Positions 1 through 9,458 of a stretch of DNA of 64,000 nt are shown here, one piece after another. The position numbers were made by a program, and so were the translations under genes. The stretch comes from DAOUJI01 sp965219565. GTDB lineage: Bacteria > Chloroflexota > Dehalococcoidia > Lucifugimonadales > JAGWBF01. The notes under the pieces are model-generated. The model saw nothing but the letters and a program-made list of their open reading frames with translations. It did no database searches and was not told the DNA's origin. Location of the stretch: positions 124,001 through 188,000 of the forward strand of contig OZ244780.1 in assembly GCA_965219565.1 (NCBI GenBank), in the 5' to 3' direction. Positions within the stretch are counted from its first letter, which is position 1. The number at the start of each line of letters is the position of its first letter.

Positions 1-394
1 CGAAGCGAAACCGCGCAGCAGTCACGAGAGCGAGGGCTACAACAAGCCAAGCTTCGCTAACACCGTCCCATTCGATGCTGGATTCGGCAACGTCGTTTGG
101 ACGGTCTTGATAATCAACTAGCTTCAGGGCGTTCTCCGCAGCCGATACTAAATCATCGGATAGCGGTTCAAGTAGGACCTCCCGTCGCCAGACCAACTCA
201 TAGTGAGGTGGCCCCAGGAAACTGGACAAGTGGCTAAGCGAGGGTCCTGCTCCTAAACTGAAGGAAGTATTTGCTGCCGAGGAGGCCCGGTATTCATCAT
301 CGCAGTCTCAGAAGGGGATTGGTGGCAAGTTAACGCTGACGCAAAGACCTGATGGAGCCTGCGGAGTGGGCGGTGGTCGCGATATCGCCGCGGT
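1..394. other. IS debris, no intact gene
   Basis: No open frame here resembles a protein I know. The only recognisable content is a decayed IS3 end at about 204-268, listed separately. The left edge may be the remains of a gene disrupted by insertions. Confidence 0.4.
204..268 (+). repeat. Solo left end of an IS3-family element (remnant)
   Basis: Starts with TGAGGTGG and continues with a stretch very close to the left end of the IS3 element at 11596, including the shared block GGCTAAGCGAG and GTCCTGCTCCTAAA. No transposase frame follows. It is therefore an orphan end left by deletion or by later insertion of the neighbouring IS1182-type element. Recognised purely by comparison with the copy inside this window. 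Confidence 0.7.
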
Positions 395-1864
395 TCAAGA
401 AACAGGACAAGGCTCCGGATCGCCAAGTAGAGGGTTGGAGACGTGGGAGGAGCTCCACACCCGCCGCAGGGTGCGTAGATTGAAGGCTGTGACTAACATG
501 TTCCACTCGGCTGCCACGTTAGCGAGGCCGCGCAGCAGGAACCTCCGTGCCCCCTGTTGCTCTTTGATGATTCCGAAGACCGGTTCGACCAGTTGCTTTC
601 TCAGCCCGTAAGCTTCTTTGGCTGCTGAGGTGGACATCCAGGCACGATGGCGACGTAGCACTGCGTCGTGCGGCCCTATGGCCAGGCTTCGCCCAATCTC
701 CTTAGCCCTGGTACAGGCTCTGAAGGCTGGGCACGCCTGACAGACAGCACCTGAAGCCCGGTACAGGCGCAATGGGACTCCGTTCGCATGCTGTATGCGG
801 ACGAAGGCGAGCGTCTGCCCTTGTGGACACCTGAAGCTGTCGCTGTGCTCGTCGTATGTGAATCGGTCCTTGTGATATGGATCTTCGAGGAAGCGTTGCC
901 GTGCCTCTGAGACCACCACCTGCTGACCTCGCCGGACACACTCTGCCACATGGCTCGCGGCGAAATACCCGGCGTCGGCCAACGTCATCGGCACCCTCGT
1001 CCCGGTCGTTCCTTCGGCCTGCTCAACCATCGGCACCAGCAGGGCATTGTCATTGGCCGCATCCACCACGTCCACGGCGGTGACCAACATGCCGGATGCC
1101 CCCTCTTCTGTCTTCATGGCTGAGACCATAGCCTGAGCGTTGTAGCCAGCCACGATGCCCTGTCTGCCCTTCATCAGTCGGGCGTCTGCATCGGTCAGGT
1201 TGATCCGCTTGTGGCGCTTCTGATTCGCAAGATCGGCCATCGCCTGCCTCACCTGCTCTCTCAAGACCTCCTTGTCGGCCAACTCCCCAGGCATACGGGC
1301 AACAGCAGCGTCTTCTCCTGCTTCGTTCTGTGCCTCAAGGTCGCCTATCGCCCTCTCCAGACGCTCCAACAGACCACGCAGTCCCGCAGCATCGTAGCTC
1401 CTGTTCACTGAGGCGTTGGCCACCACCTTCGTACCATCCACCGCTTGCACTGCCAGGTCCACCAACTTCATGGCCACTGCCGTGCGCACCGTCCGCTCGA
1501 ACAGCTTCCTCATAGCCTGCCGATGCCCTTTGTAGAACCTCCACAGCGTGTTGTGGTCCGGATGCTGCCACCCGGTCAGCCACAGGTACGGTATCTGGTC
1601 CCGGCAGGCTGCCTCCAGCTTCCGGCTCGAGCGCACACCGGTCATGAAGCCGTACAGCCACACACTCAACAGTGCACGGGGATGGTAGGCTGGCGCTCCC
1701 AGCACCTCTCCTTCTATCTCCACCCCCAACTCTGCCCAGGCATCACGGTCCAATGCGTCAACGAATTCGGCGACGAATCGGGCTGGATGGTCCAACGCCA
1801 ACAGCTCATCAAGCGTTGGCGGCAACATCCACATCTGCTCTCGGCCCATCGGTCGAAGCGGCAT
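395..1864 (-). CDS. IS1182-family transposase
   Basis: A 489-residue DDE transposase of the IS1182 type. It opens with the family's characteristic N-terminal region (PPTLDELLALDHPARFV), followed by YGFMTGVRSSRKLEAACRDQ and the catalytic-core piece VQAVDGTKVVANAS. The C-terminal half has a cysteine cluster (CQACPAFRACTR) and GARRFLLRGL. I start it at the ATG at 1864 rather than 1879 because GGTGGGAG lies just upstream and the related copy at 13753 starts with the same MPLRP. Its C-terminus, after the Arg-Arg-Val-Trp region, differs from the second copy, and no matching inverted repeat is seen beyond 395, so the 3' end of the element may be truncated. The frame is otherwise open and it could still be functional. 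Confidence 0.9.
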   Translation of the reverse strand: MPLRPMGREQMWMLPPTLDELLALDHPARFVAEFVDALDRDAWAELGVEIEGEVLGAPAYHPRALLSVWLYGFMTGVRSSRKLEAACRDQIPYLWLTGWQHPDHNTLWRFYKGHRQAMRKLFERTVRTAVAMKLVDLAVQAVDGTKVVANASVNRSYDAAGLRGLLERLERAIGDLEAQNEAGEDAAVARMPGELADKEVLREQVRQAMADLANQKRHKRINLTDADARLMKGRQGIVAGYNAQAMVSAMKTEEGASGMLVTAVDVVDAANDNALLVPMVEQAEGTTGTRVPMTLADAGYFAASHVAECVRRGQQVVVSEARQRFLEDPYHKDRFTYDEHSDSFRCPQGQTLAFVRIQHANGVPLRLYRASGAVCQACPAFRACTRAKEIGRSLAIGPHDAVLRRHRAWMSTSAAKEAYGLRKQLVEPVFGIIKEQQGARRFLLRGLANVAAEWNMLVTAFNLRTLRRVWSSSHVSNPLLGDPEPCPVS

Positions 1865-1934
1865 CTCAATATCTCCCACCTTGATCTCGCTTCAATCGTA
1901 CACCTGACCCATACACAACGCCAACCCAGACTTC

Positions 1935-1946
1935 TGAGACAGGCTC
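1935..1946 (-). repeat. Terminal inverted repeat of the IS1182-type element
   Basis: TGAGACAGGCTC, upstream of the transposase start, is identical to the end of the second IS1182-type element at 15321-15332 (and inverted at 13668-13679). The partner repeat downstream of 395 is not recognisable. Confidence 0.75.
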
Positions 1947-2938
1947 ACTACGGACATTTTCGCTGAACACTTACCTATGACATTTTCCCTGGACAACGAC
2001 ATCACCTCCGTGGCTACACCGCATCAGACTCCCTTTGTGGAGCGCCCCGTTATCTGGGGGTGGAGGCTCCATGACTCGGATGTATCAAGCGATTGCCTCC
2101 GAGTATCCTATCCCGCTACAGGCGCGAATACCTTCCGCTCCCACTACGCCCTCTAAGTAATCAATAATACACATGACAGGTCATCGGCAGGCGACGCAGC
2201 GGAGAAGGATAGACGATGCTCCTGCTACGGCGACGGTCTGTACGACACGGCCGGACCTCATCGACTACTACTAGAGAGAGTTGAGCTCTGGGCCACTTCC
2301 GTGCCACGACCTGGCGGGTAGAATCAAGTTGCTGTCCCCAAATTCATGCCAGTGGTAGCCTGAGGCTACCACAATCTCGATAGGTGGCCCGCACCAATTC
2401 CTGATCGGCGATCGCGTATAGCATCGCCAGGGACTTGCCATCGGATCGTGAAATCCGGTAAGTCGCTCAATATGGGAAAGACGACGTCAGGGTCAACATC
2501 ACCCCTGGCCACATTCACACGCCCAAGCATGGCCCATGATACCGAGGAGCAGCGGACGCAGCGCAGGCTCGCATGCCCGCTGGGACCAGCAAGGAAAGCA
2601 GATGGATGGGACGTCGCCTGGGCGGCGCTGTTCCAGGCCAGCGACGAATCCGACTGGATACCGGGCGTGAACCTGCCCGTAGACAGTGGCATCCTGACTA
2701 CCAAGCCCCCGGCCGTGTTGCCCGTCCTGACGTGGGTAGGACTCTCGGACGGTGGTCGTGAGATAGTGGTGTCTCGTCGCATCTTTTACAATACTTACGG
2801 CAACCCGGCGCCTGGGACGCGGATTCTCAGCGTAGCCAGTCTTGACCTGATCCAAGCATTTCAGTTATGCTTCGCTCGATATTTGGATATAGATGCTTTA
2901 CGGTTGGAACGCCTGTAATCTAGGTATGGAGGCCTGTC
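1947..2938. other. Non-coding or degraded stretch upstream of the transporter cluster
   Basis: About 1 kb without a recognisable gene. It contains two near-identical 17-bp direct repeats of the form GACATTTTCsCTGrACA at 1953 and 1979, which look like the end of another, lost IS. A 9-bp perfect hairpin lies at 2352-2372. A 156-codon open frame at 2448-2918 (+) and overlapping minus frames show no motif I recognise, so I do not call a gene. The promoter of the downstream cluster should lie in this stretch. Confidence 0.4.
2352..2372. other. Perfect short palindrome
   Basis: GTGGTAGCC-TGA-GGCTACCAC: 9-bp arms with a 3-nt loop. There is no T-run on either side, so it is more like an operator or a remnant of a mobile-element end than a terminator. 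Confidence 0.4.
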
Positions 2939-4951
2939 ATGGCACATAGCTGGTTCAGACCCGGTGCTCTAATTCTCGGTTCCCTGGCACTAGTCCTGGT
3001 GTTGGCGGTGGCCTGTGGGACCACCGACCCGACACCGCAGCCCACCCCAACTCCGGTAGACGTGGCGGCGATAGTGCAGCAGGCGCTGGCGGGTCAACCC
3101 GCCGGAGTCACCGTAGACCAGGTGGCCTCAGAGATAGCCAAGGCTCTGGCTGCGCAGCCCGGCGTGACTGCGGCAGACACGGCCAAGGCCATAGAGACGG
3201 CGCTAGCAGCAAAGCCTGGTGTGACCAGCGAGCAGGTCGCCGCGGCCATAACGAAGGCGCTGGGGGCCCAGCCTGGAATAAGCCCAGAGGATATTCAGAA
3301 GGCTGTCCAGGAGGCTGTCGCCAAAGCGTTGCCCACCGCCATGCCAGCCCCGGCCGGAATGCCTTCGGCAATGTTCGTACGGGAGGGAAAGCGGGGCGGC
3401 GTCATACCTATGGTGATGAACAGGAACCCCAGAAGTTGGTCCATCTGGGGATGCTCTTCCAGCTCTTCGTGCGTATACCATAACTCTCAGATGCATAACG
3501 GTCTCATGGAGTTCAATGCGGAAACCCTCGACCTGCTGGATGTAAGGGGTGATCTGGCCAGGGAATGGGGAGTGGCCGCGGACAGCCAGACCTATACCTT
3601 CCGCCTGTTTGACGCCCAATGGTGGGATGGAACTAAAGTCACCGCCGAGGACGTGGTGTATAGCCTTGACAAAATCGCCGACCCGGACCTCCCGCACCCA
3701 TCGGCGGGGTTCCTCGGTTCCGTGTACGAGCCCGGGAACGCCCGCGCGATTGATGGGAGTACCGTAGAGGTGCGCACCAAGGTCCCCACCAGCATATTCC
3801 TTCCCTTGTTGGCCAACCACGTCATGAAGATGCAGCCCAAACACCACCTGGAAAGAGGCCTGGACATACTGTCCCTCGAAAACGTGGGAAACGTGCTCGG
3901 GTCCGGGCCCTGGAAAGTACGCGAGTTCAAAAAGGACATATCCCTTCAATACATCAGAAACGACAACTACTTCAAGGCCCCACGTCCCTACTTCGATGGG
4001 ATGATGTGGTTCCTTATGAACGACGCGAGCACCATAATTGCAGCCTTCAAGACAGAGCAGGTGCTGGCCTGCAACGGCGCCGCTTGCGGACTGAACACTG
4101 CACAATATAAGAAGCTGGGCGAAGACATGGGCGAGAAGGGCACATTCTTCCCCGTTCCCAGCGCCGCTGGACGGATTCTTGTGTTCAATACCCAGAAGGC
4201 GCCCTTTTCTGACCCCAGGGTAAGGAAGGCCATAAATCTGGCCCTGTATCGTCAAGAGTACCTGAAAATCGCAGGTAGCGGGCTCATCGGTGCGCCCTTC
4301 CTGCCCGATAGCTGGTTCTACCTCAGTAGCGAGGAACAGAGCAAGGTGCCCGGCTACAGAGAGCTCAACGGTGAGAAACATCCCGATGACCTGGCCGAGG
4401 CCAAGAAGCTGCTGGCAGACGCCGGCTTCCCTAATGGGTTCAAGTCGGTAGTAAATGTAGGAGACATATCTGCCTTTACTGAGGTGGCCGCGGTGGTCTC
4501 GGCCCAGCTCAAGAGGTACCTGAACATAGATGCCCCCGTAAAGGTGGTGGATTTCACTGCCGGCCTGGCCCAGTGGCGTAGCGGTGACTTCGAGATGCTC
4601 CCTTACACGTCGAGCCCATTGGTGGTGGACCCAGACGTTTACAATACTGCGAACAACCTCCCAGGAGGCAGCAGGGCGTCGCGCTTTCACGGGTGGGAAG
4701 ATCCCCGGGTCGTCGATCTGGCCGATCGGATATCCAAAGGGAGTACCCAGAAGGAGCGGAGGGCGCTGACGCTGGAGCTGGGGAAGATCCTCGAAGACGA
4801 GAGCCCCTACATCGTCATGGGCTATCCAACCAGCGGCAGGATAGGCAACAACAAGATCAAGAACTACCACCCGCCCATTGCCTCGGAGGCGTCGGCCTAC
4901 CACGAGCATACCTGGCTCGAGGACAACTACATCGTCATAGGACAGAGATAA
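2939..4951 (+). CDS. ABC transporter substrate-binding lipoprotein, peptide family (SBP_bac_5)
   Basis: A 670-residue extracytoplasmic solute-binding protein of the oligopeptide/dipeptide family, expected to capture peptides or related compounds for the permeases encoded downstream. It has a lipoprotein signal with lipobox LAVAC (Cys26) and a Pro/Thr-rich linker. Four or five copies of a 19-residue repeat, pattern VTxxxxAxxIxxALAAxPG, follow at about residues 40-140. The family-5 fold then runs from about residue 150 (TYTFRLFDAQWWDGTKVTAEDVVYS pattern, split here: RLFDAQWWDGTKVTAEDVV) to the C-terminus (MGYPTSGRIGNNKIKNYHPP). The start is supported by GGAGG 8 nt upstream. The helical-repeat spacer is unusual and makes the protein longer than the usual 500-600 residues. 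The substrate is not readable from sequence. The nearby deacylase suggests D-amino-acid-containing peptides or amides, which is inference. Confidence 0.92.
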   Translation: MAHSWFRPGALILGSLALVLVLAVACGTTDPTPQPTPTPVDVAAIVQQALAGQPAGVTVDQVASEIAKALAAQPGVTAADTAKAIETALAAKPGVTSEQVAAAITKALGAQPGISPEDIQKAVQEAVAKALPTAMPAPAGMPSAMFVREGKRGGVIPMVMNRNPRSWSIWGCSSSSSCVYHNSQMHNGLMEFNAETLDLLDVRGDLAREWGVAADSQTYTFRLFDAQWWDGTKVTAEDVVYSLDKIADPDLPHPSAGFLGSVYEPGNARAIDGSTVEVRTKVPTSIFLPLLANHVMKMQPKHHLERGLDILSLENVGNVLGSGPWKVREFKKDISLQYIRNDNYFKAPRPYFDGMMWFLMNDASTIIAAFKTEQVLACNGAACGLNTAQYKKLGEDMGEKGTFFPVPSAAGRILVFNTQKAPFSDPRVRKAINLALYRQEYLKIAGSGLIGAPFLPDSWFYLSSEEQSKVPGYRELNGEKHPDDLAEAKKLLADAGFPNGFKSVVNVGDISAFTEVAAVVSAQLKRYLNIDAPVKVVDFTAGLAQWRSGDFEMLPYTSSPLVVDPDVYNTANNLPGGSRASRFHGWEDPRVVDLADRISKGSTQKERRALTLELGKILEDESPYIVMGYPTSGRIGNNKIKNYHPPIASEASAYHEHTWLEDNYIVIGQR

Positions 4952-5011
4952 TTGCCGTTGGCCAGGGAGGCTTTCACGGTTATCTTTATGTAAAACTGGG
5001 GAGGTGAAAAA

Positions 5012-6427
5012 ATGGGTCACAGCGAAGAAATAGCGCTGATGGCACATCTGATGAGACGTACGGGCTTCGGCTCGCCCCGGGCTGAGTTGGAGGAGCGAGT
5101 AGCTAAAGGATACGAAGAGACGGTTGAAGAGCTGCTGGAGCCGGAGAAATACGGCATTCCAGTGAACGATGAGATGCTTCTGTTTCGGCATTTCCCCAAT
5201 GGGATACTCCCCGGTGGCTCGCCCCAGCAGGGTCAAGCCAGATGGTTGTGGCAGATGATCAACACGCCGAGGCCCTTGCAGGAGAAGATGACCCTCTTCT
5301 GGCATATGGTGTTCGCCACCGGGAACTCCAAGGTAGATAACACCAATTCGATGATGACTCATATCGACCTGTTTCGGCAGCATGGCCTGGGCAACTACCA
5401 GGAGTTGCTGGTTGAGCTGGCCAAGGACCCGGCCATGATCTACTGGCTGGACAATAACTTCAACCACAAGGATGAGCCCAACGAGAACTGGGGCCGGGAG
5501 CTCCTGGAGCTCTTCTCCATGGGCCAGGGCAACTACACCGAGGAGGACGTCTACGAGTGCGCTCGGGCCTTCACCGGCTGGACCATCTCAAGAAAGCTTC
5601 CCAGGTTCCCCTATGGGCGCTTCCCCTGGCACTTTATCTACGACCCCGAGGACCACGACGACAGCGAGAAAAGCTTCCTGGGACAGGTGGGCCGGTTCAA
5701 CGGCGAGGACGTGATAGACATCATCGTCCGCCAGCCGGCCACGGCCCGTTTCATCGCGCGCCACCTGTACAGTTTCTTCGTGGCCGACGAGGTCCAGGTG
5801 CCAGCCTGGCTCCAGACCCCACCCCGGGACCCGATGGCCATCGACACCATCGCCGACGCCTTCGTCTCCTCTGGACATGAGATGAAAGACACCTTGAGGG
5901 TCATCTTCCACTCCGAGTTCTTCAAGAACGCCCGGTTCCAGAAGGTGAAGAACCCCCTGGAGGTAGTGGTGGGCACCATGAACCTGGTTGGAGACTTTAA
6001 GGGGTTCCCCAAGCCGGGGCTTGTGGCTTTGGGACTGGAGCCCGGCTACATGGGCCAGGCCCAACTGGACCCGCCCAGCGTTGAGGGTTGGCATACCGGC
6101 GGCGAGTGGATAGACACGGGTTCCCTGGTGAGGCGGATCAACTTCGTCTCAGATAGAGTGGCCGACCTGACCCTTCCTGGTGTTCGGGACATAGTCAACA
6201 GGGTCAAGGCCGCGCAAGTAGCCACACCCGAGCACCTGGTGGCAAGTTGTCTGGACCTCATTGGACCGGTGGAGGTGGAGGCGGAGACTCACGAGGAGTT
6301 GGTCCGGTTGGCGCAGCAGGCTGGAGAGCTCCGCTGGGACACTGGGGAGGAAGCCATCATCTCCGAGCAGCGGGTGGCCGAAATGTTGTCCCTCATCGCC
6401 GCATCCAGGGAATACCAGTTCACCTAA
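5012..6427 (+). CDS. DUF1800 family protein
   Basis: A 471-residue protein carrying the hallmarks of the DUF1800 family: HLMRRTGFGSPRAEL near the N-terminus, ENWGRELLELFSMGQGNYTE, then YECARAFTGWTI in the middle and a C-terminal region with PPSVEGWHTGGEW. Biochemical function of the family is not established. Members are common in Chloroflexota, Planctomycetes and Bacteroidetes, usually next to a DUF1501 gene, which is absent here. No signal peptide is obvious. A good ribosome-binding site (GGGGAGG) precedes the ATG. It lies 60 nt after the substrate-binding protein and in the same direction, so it probably belongs to the same transcript. Confidence 0.88.
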   Translation: MGHSEEIALMAHLMRRTGFGSPRAELEERVAKGYEETVEELLEPEKYGIPVNDEMLLFRHFPNGILPGGSPQQGQARWLWQMINTPRPLQEKMTLFWHMVFATGNSKVDNTNSMMTHIDLFRQHGLGNYQELLVELAKDPAMIYWLDNNFNHKDEPNENWGRELLELFSMGQGNYTEEDVYECARAFTGWTISRKLPRFPYGRFPWHFIYDPEDHDDSEKSFLGQVGRFNGEDVIDIIVRQPATARFIARHLYSFFVADEVQVPAWLQTPPRDPMAIDTIADAFVSSGHEMKDTLRVIFHSEFFKNARFQKVKNPLEVVVGTMNLVGDFKGFPKPGLVALGLEPGYMGQAQLDPPSVEGWHTGGEWIDTGSLVRRINFVSDRVADLTLPGVRDIVNRVKAAQVATPEHLVASCLDLIGPVEVEAETHEELVRLAQQAGELRWDTGEEAIISEQRVAEMLSLIAASREYQFT

Positions 6428-6495
6428 CAGGACCCATACCGCGTGTTGCCCGGCACCAGCGGGAGGCCAGGACACAGGGAGAAGGGGTTGACAAC

Positions 6496-7545
6496 ATGGT
6501 AAATCCCATAACCAGAATGGTAAATCCGATAACCAGAAAAGTGCGGGGTAGAGTCTACTCCTACAGCCACTGCGTTGGCAGCATGCTTGGCGGGCCAAAG
6601 GCTTTCAACCAGCCGGTGGACGTGGCCGTGGGCCCGGGCGGAGCCACTTATGTGCTGCACCGGAGTACTGAATACAACCCCTCGTCTCGGGTGAGTAAGC
6701 TCACCACAGGGAATACCTGGGGAGAGGAGGAGTTTGTCCTCCCCTTCGGCGGTCACGGGACCGGCGACGGAGAGTTCCAGCGGACCACCGCTCTGGCCCT
6801 GGACAGGGACGAGAACGTCTACGTGGCCGACGAGTGGCTAAACCGCATCTCCATATTTGACAAAGAAGGGAATTTCCTGGGGAAATGGGGCACTTCCGGC
6901 GCGGGAAAGGGAGAGCTAGCCCGCCCCTGGGGCATCAAACTCGACAAGGACGACAACCTGTGGGTAGTGGACAGCGCCAACCATCGCGTCCAGGTATTCA
7001 CCAAAGATGGGAAATTCCTCGACACCTGGGGCCGGGAGGGCGTGGGAGAAGGGGAGTTTCGAGAGCCCTGGGGCATCTGGATAGACGAAGAAGGGGACGT
7101 GTACGTTTCCGACTGGCGCAACGGGCGCGTCCAGAAGTTCCGCCCCGATGGCACCTACCTCATGACATTCGGCGGTCCCGGAAGCGGGCCGGGTGCTCTC
7201 GAGCACCCCTCAGGGGTGGCAGTGGACGAGGACGGGGACGTGTACATCGCCGATTGGTCGGCCCACCGGGTCATCGCCTATGCCTCCGACGGCTCTTACA
7301 TCACCACCTTCTATGGGGACGCCCAGCGGCTTTCTAAATGGGCGGATCAACTCTTGGCAGCCGACCCTATGAGCAGCATGGCCCGCAGGATGGCGACGTA
7401 CCCCGAAATAGAATGGCTATTGTGTTTCCCCACTGCTATATTCGTAGACAAGCGAAAGCTCGTGATACTCGACCAGCAGCGTTGCAGGCTCCAGATATAC
7501 GACAAGGAGCCCACGACCTGGGTGGAACCCCAGATAAACTTATGA
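6496..7545 (+). CDS. NHL-repeat beta-propeller protein
   Basis: A 349-residue protein with successive NHL repeats, each of the form F..WG..G.G.G.l..P.gi.vd..gnvyVaD...nRvqvF. Examples are VQVFTKDGKFLDTWGREG and VQKFRPDGTYLMTFGGPG. Such six-bladed propellers act as binding scaffolds or lyase domains (peptidylglycine alpha-amidating lyase uses this fold). No catalytic assignment is possible here. I start at ATG 6496; an open frame extends further upstream into the DUF1800 gene but that part is a shadow. The first 14 residues are a 7-residue tandem duplication (MVNPITR twice, then K), so the second ATG at 6517 is an alternative start. No signal peptide, so probably cytoplasmic unless misannotated. 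It is in the same direction as the uptake cluster. Confidence 0.85.
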   Translation: MVNPITRMVNPITRKVRGRVYSYSHCVGSMLGGPKAFNQPVDVAVGPGGATYVLHRSTEYNPSSRVSKLTTGNTWGEEEFVLPFGGHGTGDGEFQRTTALALDRDENVYVADEWLNRISIFDKEGNFLGKWGTSGAGKGELARPWGIKLDKDDNLWVVDSANHRVQVFTKDGKFLDTWGREGVGEGEFREPWGIWIDEEGDVYVSDWRNGRVQKFRPDGTYLMTFGGPGSGPGALEHPSGVAVDEDGDVYIADWSAHRVIAYASDGSYITTFYGDAQRLSKWADQLLAADPMSSMARRMATYPEIEWLLCFPTAIFVDKRKLVILDQQRCRLQIYDKEPTTWVEPQINL

Positions 7546-7721
7546 ACGGACCAGGTATGGAACCACCTGAGGGCCCGGGCCCCGCGGTGGCCTGGTCGAG
7601 GTGTGGGAGAGCGGGTAAGGTGCTTCCACAAGACCTGTGGTGGCTCTTGAGGCGAAGCTCCGATTAAGGATGGCCGTATTAAAATTAGCTCTGCGAGATC
7701 GGGGCAAAAGGAGAATGGGTA
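7546..7721 (+). other. Short spacer before the deacylase gene
   Basis: A 176-nt gap with no gene. It ends in AAAGGAG followed by ATGGGTA and the ATG used for the deacylase. No clear terminator is present, so read-through within one transcript is plausible. Confidence 0.4.
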
Positions 7722-9458
7722 ATGGCATACGATCTACTTATTAAGAACGGACTGGTCGTCGATGGCTCTGGGGGGCCGTCATTCCATGCGGACGTTGCGG
7801 TGAAAGACGGCAAGATCGTGGGGATCGGCCGGTTCAACGAGACCGCCACTCGCACCATAAACGCCGATGGTCGAGTGGTCGCCCCTGGCTTTATTGATCA
7901 CCACACCCACTATGACCCTCAGGCGCTCTGGGACCCGCTTTGCAGTTCCACGGCCCAGAATGGCAACACCTCGGTGGTAGTGGGCATGTGTGGCCAGGTG
8001 CTGGCTCCGGTCCGTCCTGGGGATGAGGACTGGTACATGGAATTCTTCGCAGAAGCTGAGGATGTCCCCTTAAGCGCGATGCGGAAGGGGCTAAATTTCA
8101 ACTGGGAAACCATCGGCGAATACCTCGATGCCTTGGGCCAGAGGCGTGGGGTGAACGTGGGGGCCCTGGTCGGCCACTCAGGGGTGAGGCGTTACATCAT
8201 GGGTGAGTCATTCGAAGGGGAGGCCACTCCAGCGCAGATCGAGGCCATGAAAGGTGTGGTCAGAGATGGAATGCTGGCCGGCGCTCTGGGGTTCAGCACT
8301 TCGCCTGGTGGTATGAGGGGTTCGCCAGCTGCAGTCGCCTCCGATGAAGAGCGATATGCGCTGGCCAGCGTCCTGGGTGAGCTGGGGTCCGGCATATTCC
8401 AGGTCAGGGGCGGTTCCGACGTGTCGATGGGCACCGCAGCGGAGCTATCTCGCAGAACTGGCCGCCCCGCCGTTTACAATATCCTGTTCCAGCGAGAAGA
8501 CGAACCAGACGGCTGGAAGGCGCACCTAAAGCTGTTGGAAGAGTCCTTCACGTCGGGAGCGAGGGCCTATGCATCTTGCATATCCGTTACTGGTGGGCCG
8601 ATCTTCAACCTGAGGTTGGGTATGGACGTCCCGCAGGACGAGGACATGATCAGTCCCCGCACCGTGTTCCAGGGCATGTCCACCTGGGACCGGGTTATGG
8701 CCCAGCCAGTGCAGGAGCGGATGCAGGCGTTCCGTGACCCCCAGGTCCGGACTGCGCTGTCGGCAGAGGCGGTGGAGGGAACAGCTTCTCCGTCATCGGG
8801 CACGCCGAGACTCCTGGGGCTGTCTCGGGGCTTCAACCGGCGCTGGGACCTGGTCCAGGTCTTCATGGCCCATCAGGAGAGGAACCGGCACCTGGAGGGT
8901 AAGAGCATTGAGCAGATGGCCCAGGAGCAGGGTAAGGACATTATGGGTGCTTTCCTGGACCTGTCCCTTGACGAGGACCTCAACACCCACTTCCTATGTG
9001 TCTCCCTTAACAACGACGTCGAGTCCCAGAGGCAGATCCTGGGCTCGCCCTATACCGTCATCGGGACCACCGACGGAGGCGCCCGCCCGGATAAGATGGA
9101 CCGCTACGAGTACAGCACACACCTGTTGAGCTACTGGGTGCGGGAAAAGCAGGTCATGTCTCTGGAGCAAGCCGTCTACAAGCTAACTGGCCAGACGGCC
9201 CTGATGCACGACCTTCATGACCGTGGGTTCATCGCCAAGGGCAAGGCCGCCGACATAGTCATATTCGACCCCGACACCATCGCCTCAAAGCCACGGGAGC
9301 CGGTGTACGATCTACCAGATCCCACGTGTCTGCACGTCAAGAGGGACGCCGTCGGGATAGACTACGTGATCGTCAACGGTGAGGTACTGTTGGAGGGCAG
9401 TGAACACACGGGGGCGCTACCCGGACAGGTGCTCAGGGGACCCCTCTACCGGGGCTAG
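7722..9458 (+). CDS. N-acyl-D-amino-acid deacylase family amidohydrolase
   Basis: A 578-residue metal-dependent amidohydrolase of the D-aminoacylase/dihydroorotase-like group (amidohydrolase family 3). It should hydrolyse N-acyl-D-amino acids or a related amide in the cytoplasm. The N-terminal beta-sandwich strand (DLLIKNGLVVDGSGGPSFHA) is followed by the metal-binding His-x-His in GFIDHHTHYDPQ at about residue 66. Further family landmarks are LVGHSGVRRYIMG, ALGFSTSPGG and the C-terminal GFIAKGKAADIVIFDPDTI. Length fits the family (480-580). A GGAG ribosome-binding site precedes the ATG. Position between the binding protein and the permeases suggests that imported N-acylated or D-residue compounds are its substrates, an inference. 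The exact substrate is uncertain because several subfamilies share these motifs. Confidence 0.9.
   Translation: MAYDLLIKNGLVVDGSGGPSFHADVAVKDGKIVGIGRFNETATRTINADGRVVAPGFIDHHTHYDPQALWDPLCSSTAQNGNTSVVVGMCGQVLAPVRPGDEDWYMEFFAEAEDVPLSAMRKGLNFNWETIGEYLDALGQRRGVNVGALVGHSGVRRYIMGESFEGEATPAQIEAMKGVVRDGMLAGALGFSTSPGGMRGSPAAVASDEERYALASVLGELGSGIFQVRGGSDVSMGTAAELSRRTGRPAVYNILFQREDEPDGWKAHLKLLEESFTSGARAYASCISVTGGPIFNLRLGMDVPQDEDMISPRTVFQGMSTWDRVMAQPVQERMQAFRDPQVRTALSAEAVEGTASPSSGTPRLLGLSRGFNRRWDLVQVFMAHQERNRHLEGKSIEQMAQEQGKDIMGAFLDLSLDEDLNTHFLCVSLNNDVESQRQILGSPYTVIGTTDGGARPDKMDRYEYSTHLLSYWVREKQVMSLEQAVYKLTGQTALMHDLHDRGFIAKGKAADIVIFDPDTIASKPREPVYDLPDPTCLHVKRDAVGIDYVIVNGEVLLEGSEHTGALPGQVLRGPLYRG

Noticed and set aside
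2448..2918. 156-codon plus-strand ORF before the binding protein
   Set aside because: No motif, no supported start, and equally long frames on the opposite strand. Left as unassigned sequence.
3203..5467. Very long minus-strand open frame (754 codons)
   Set aside because: It lies antisense to the substrate-binding protein and DUF1800 genes, both of which have clear family motifs and ribosome-binding sites. A by-product of GC-rich codon use.
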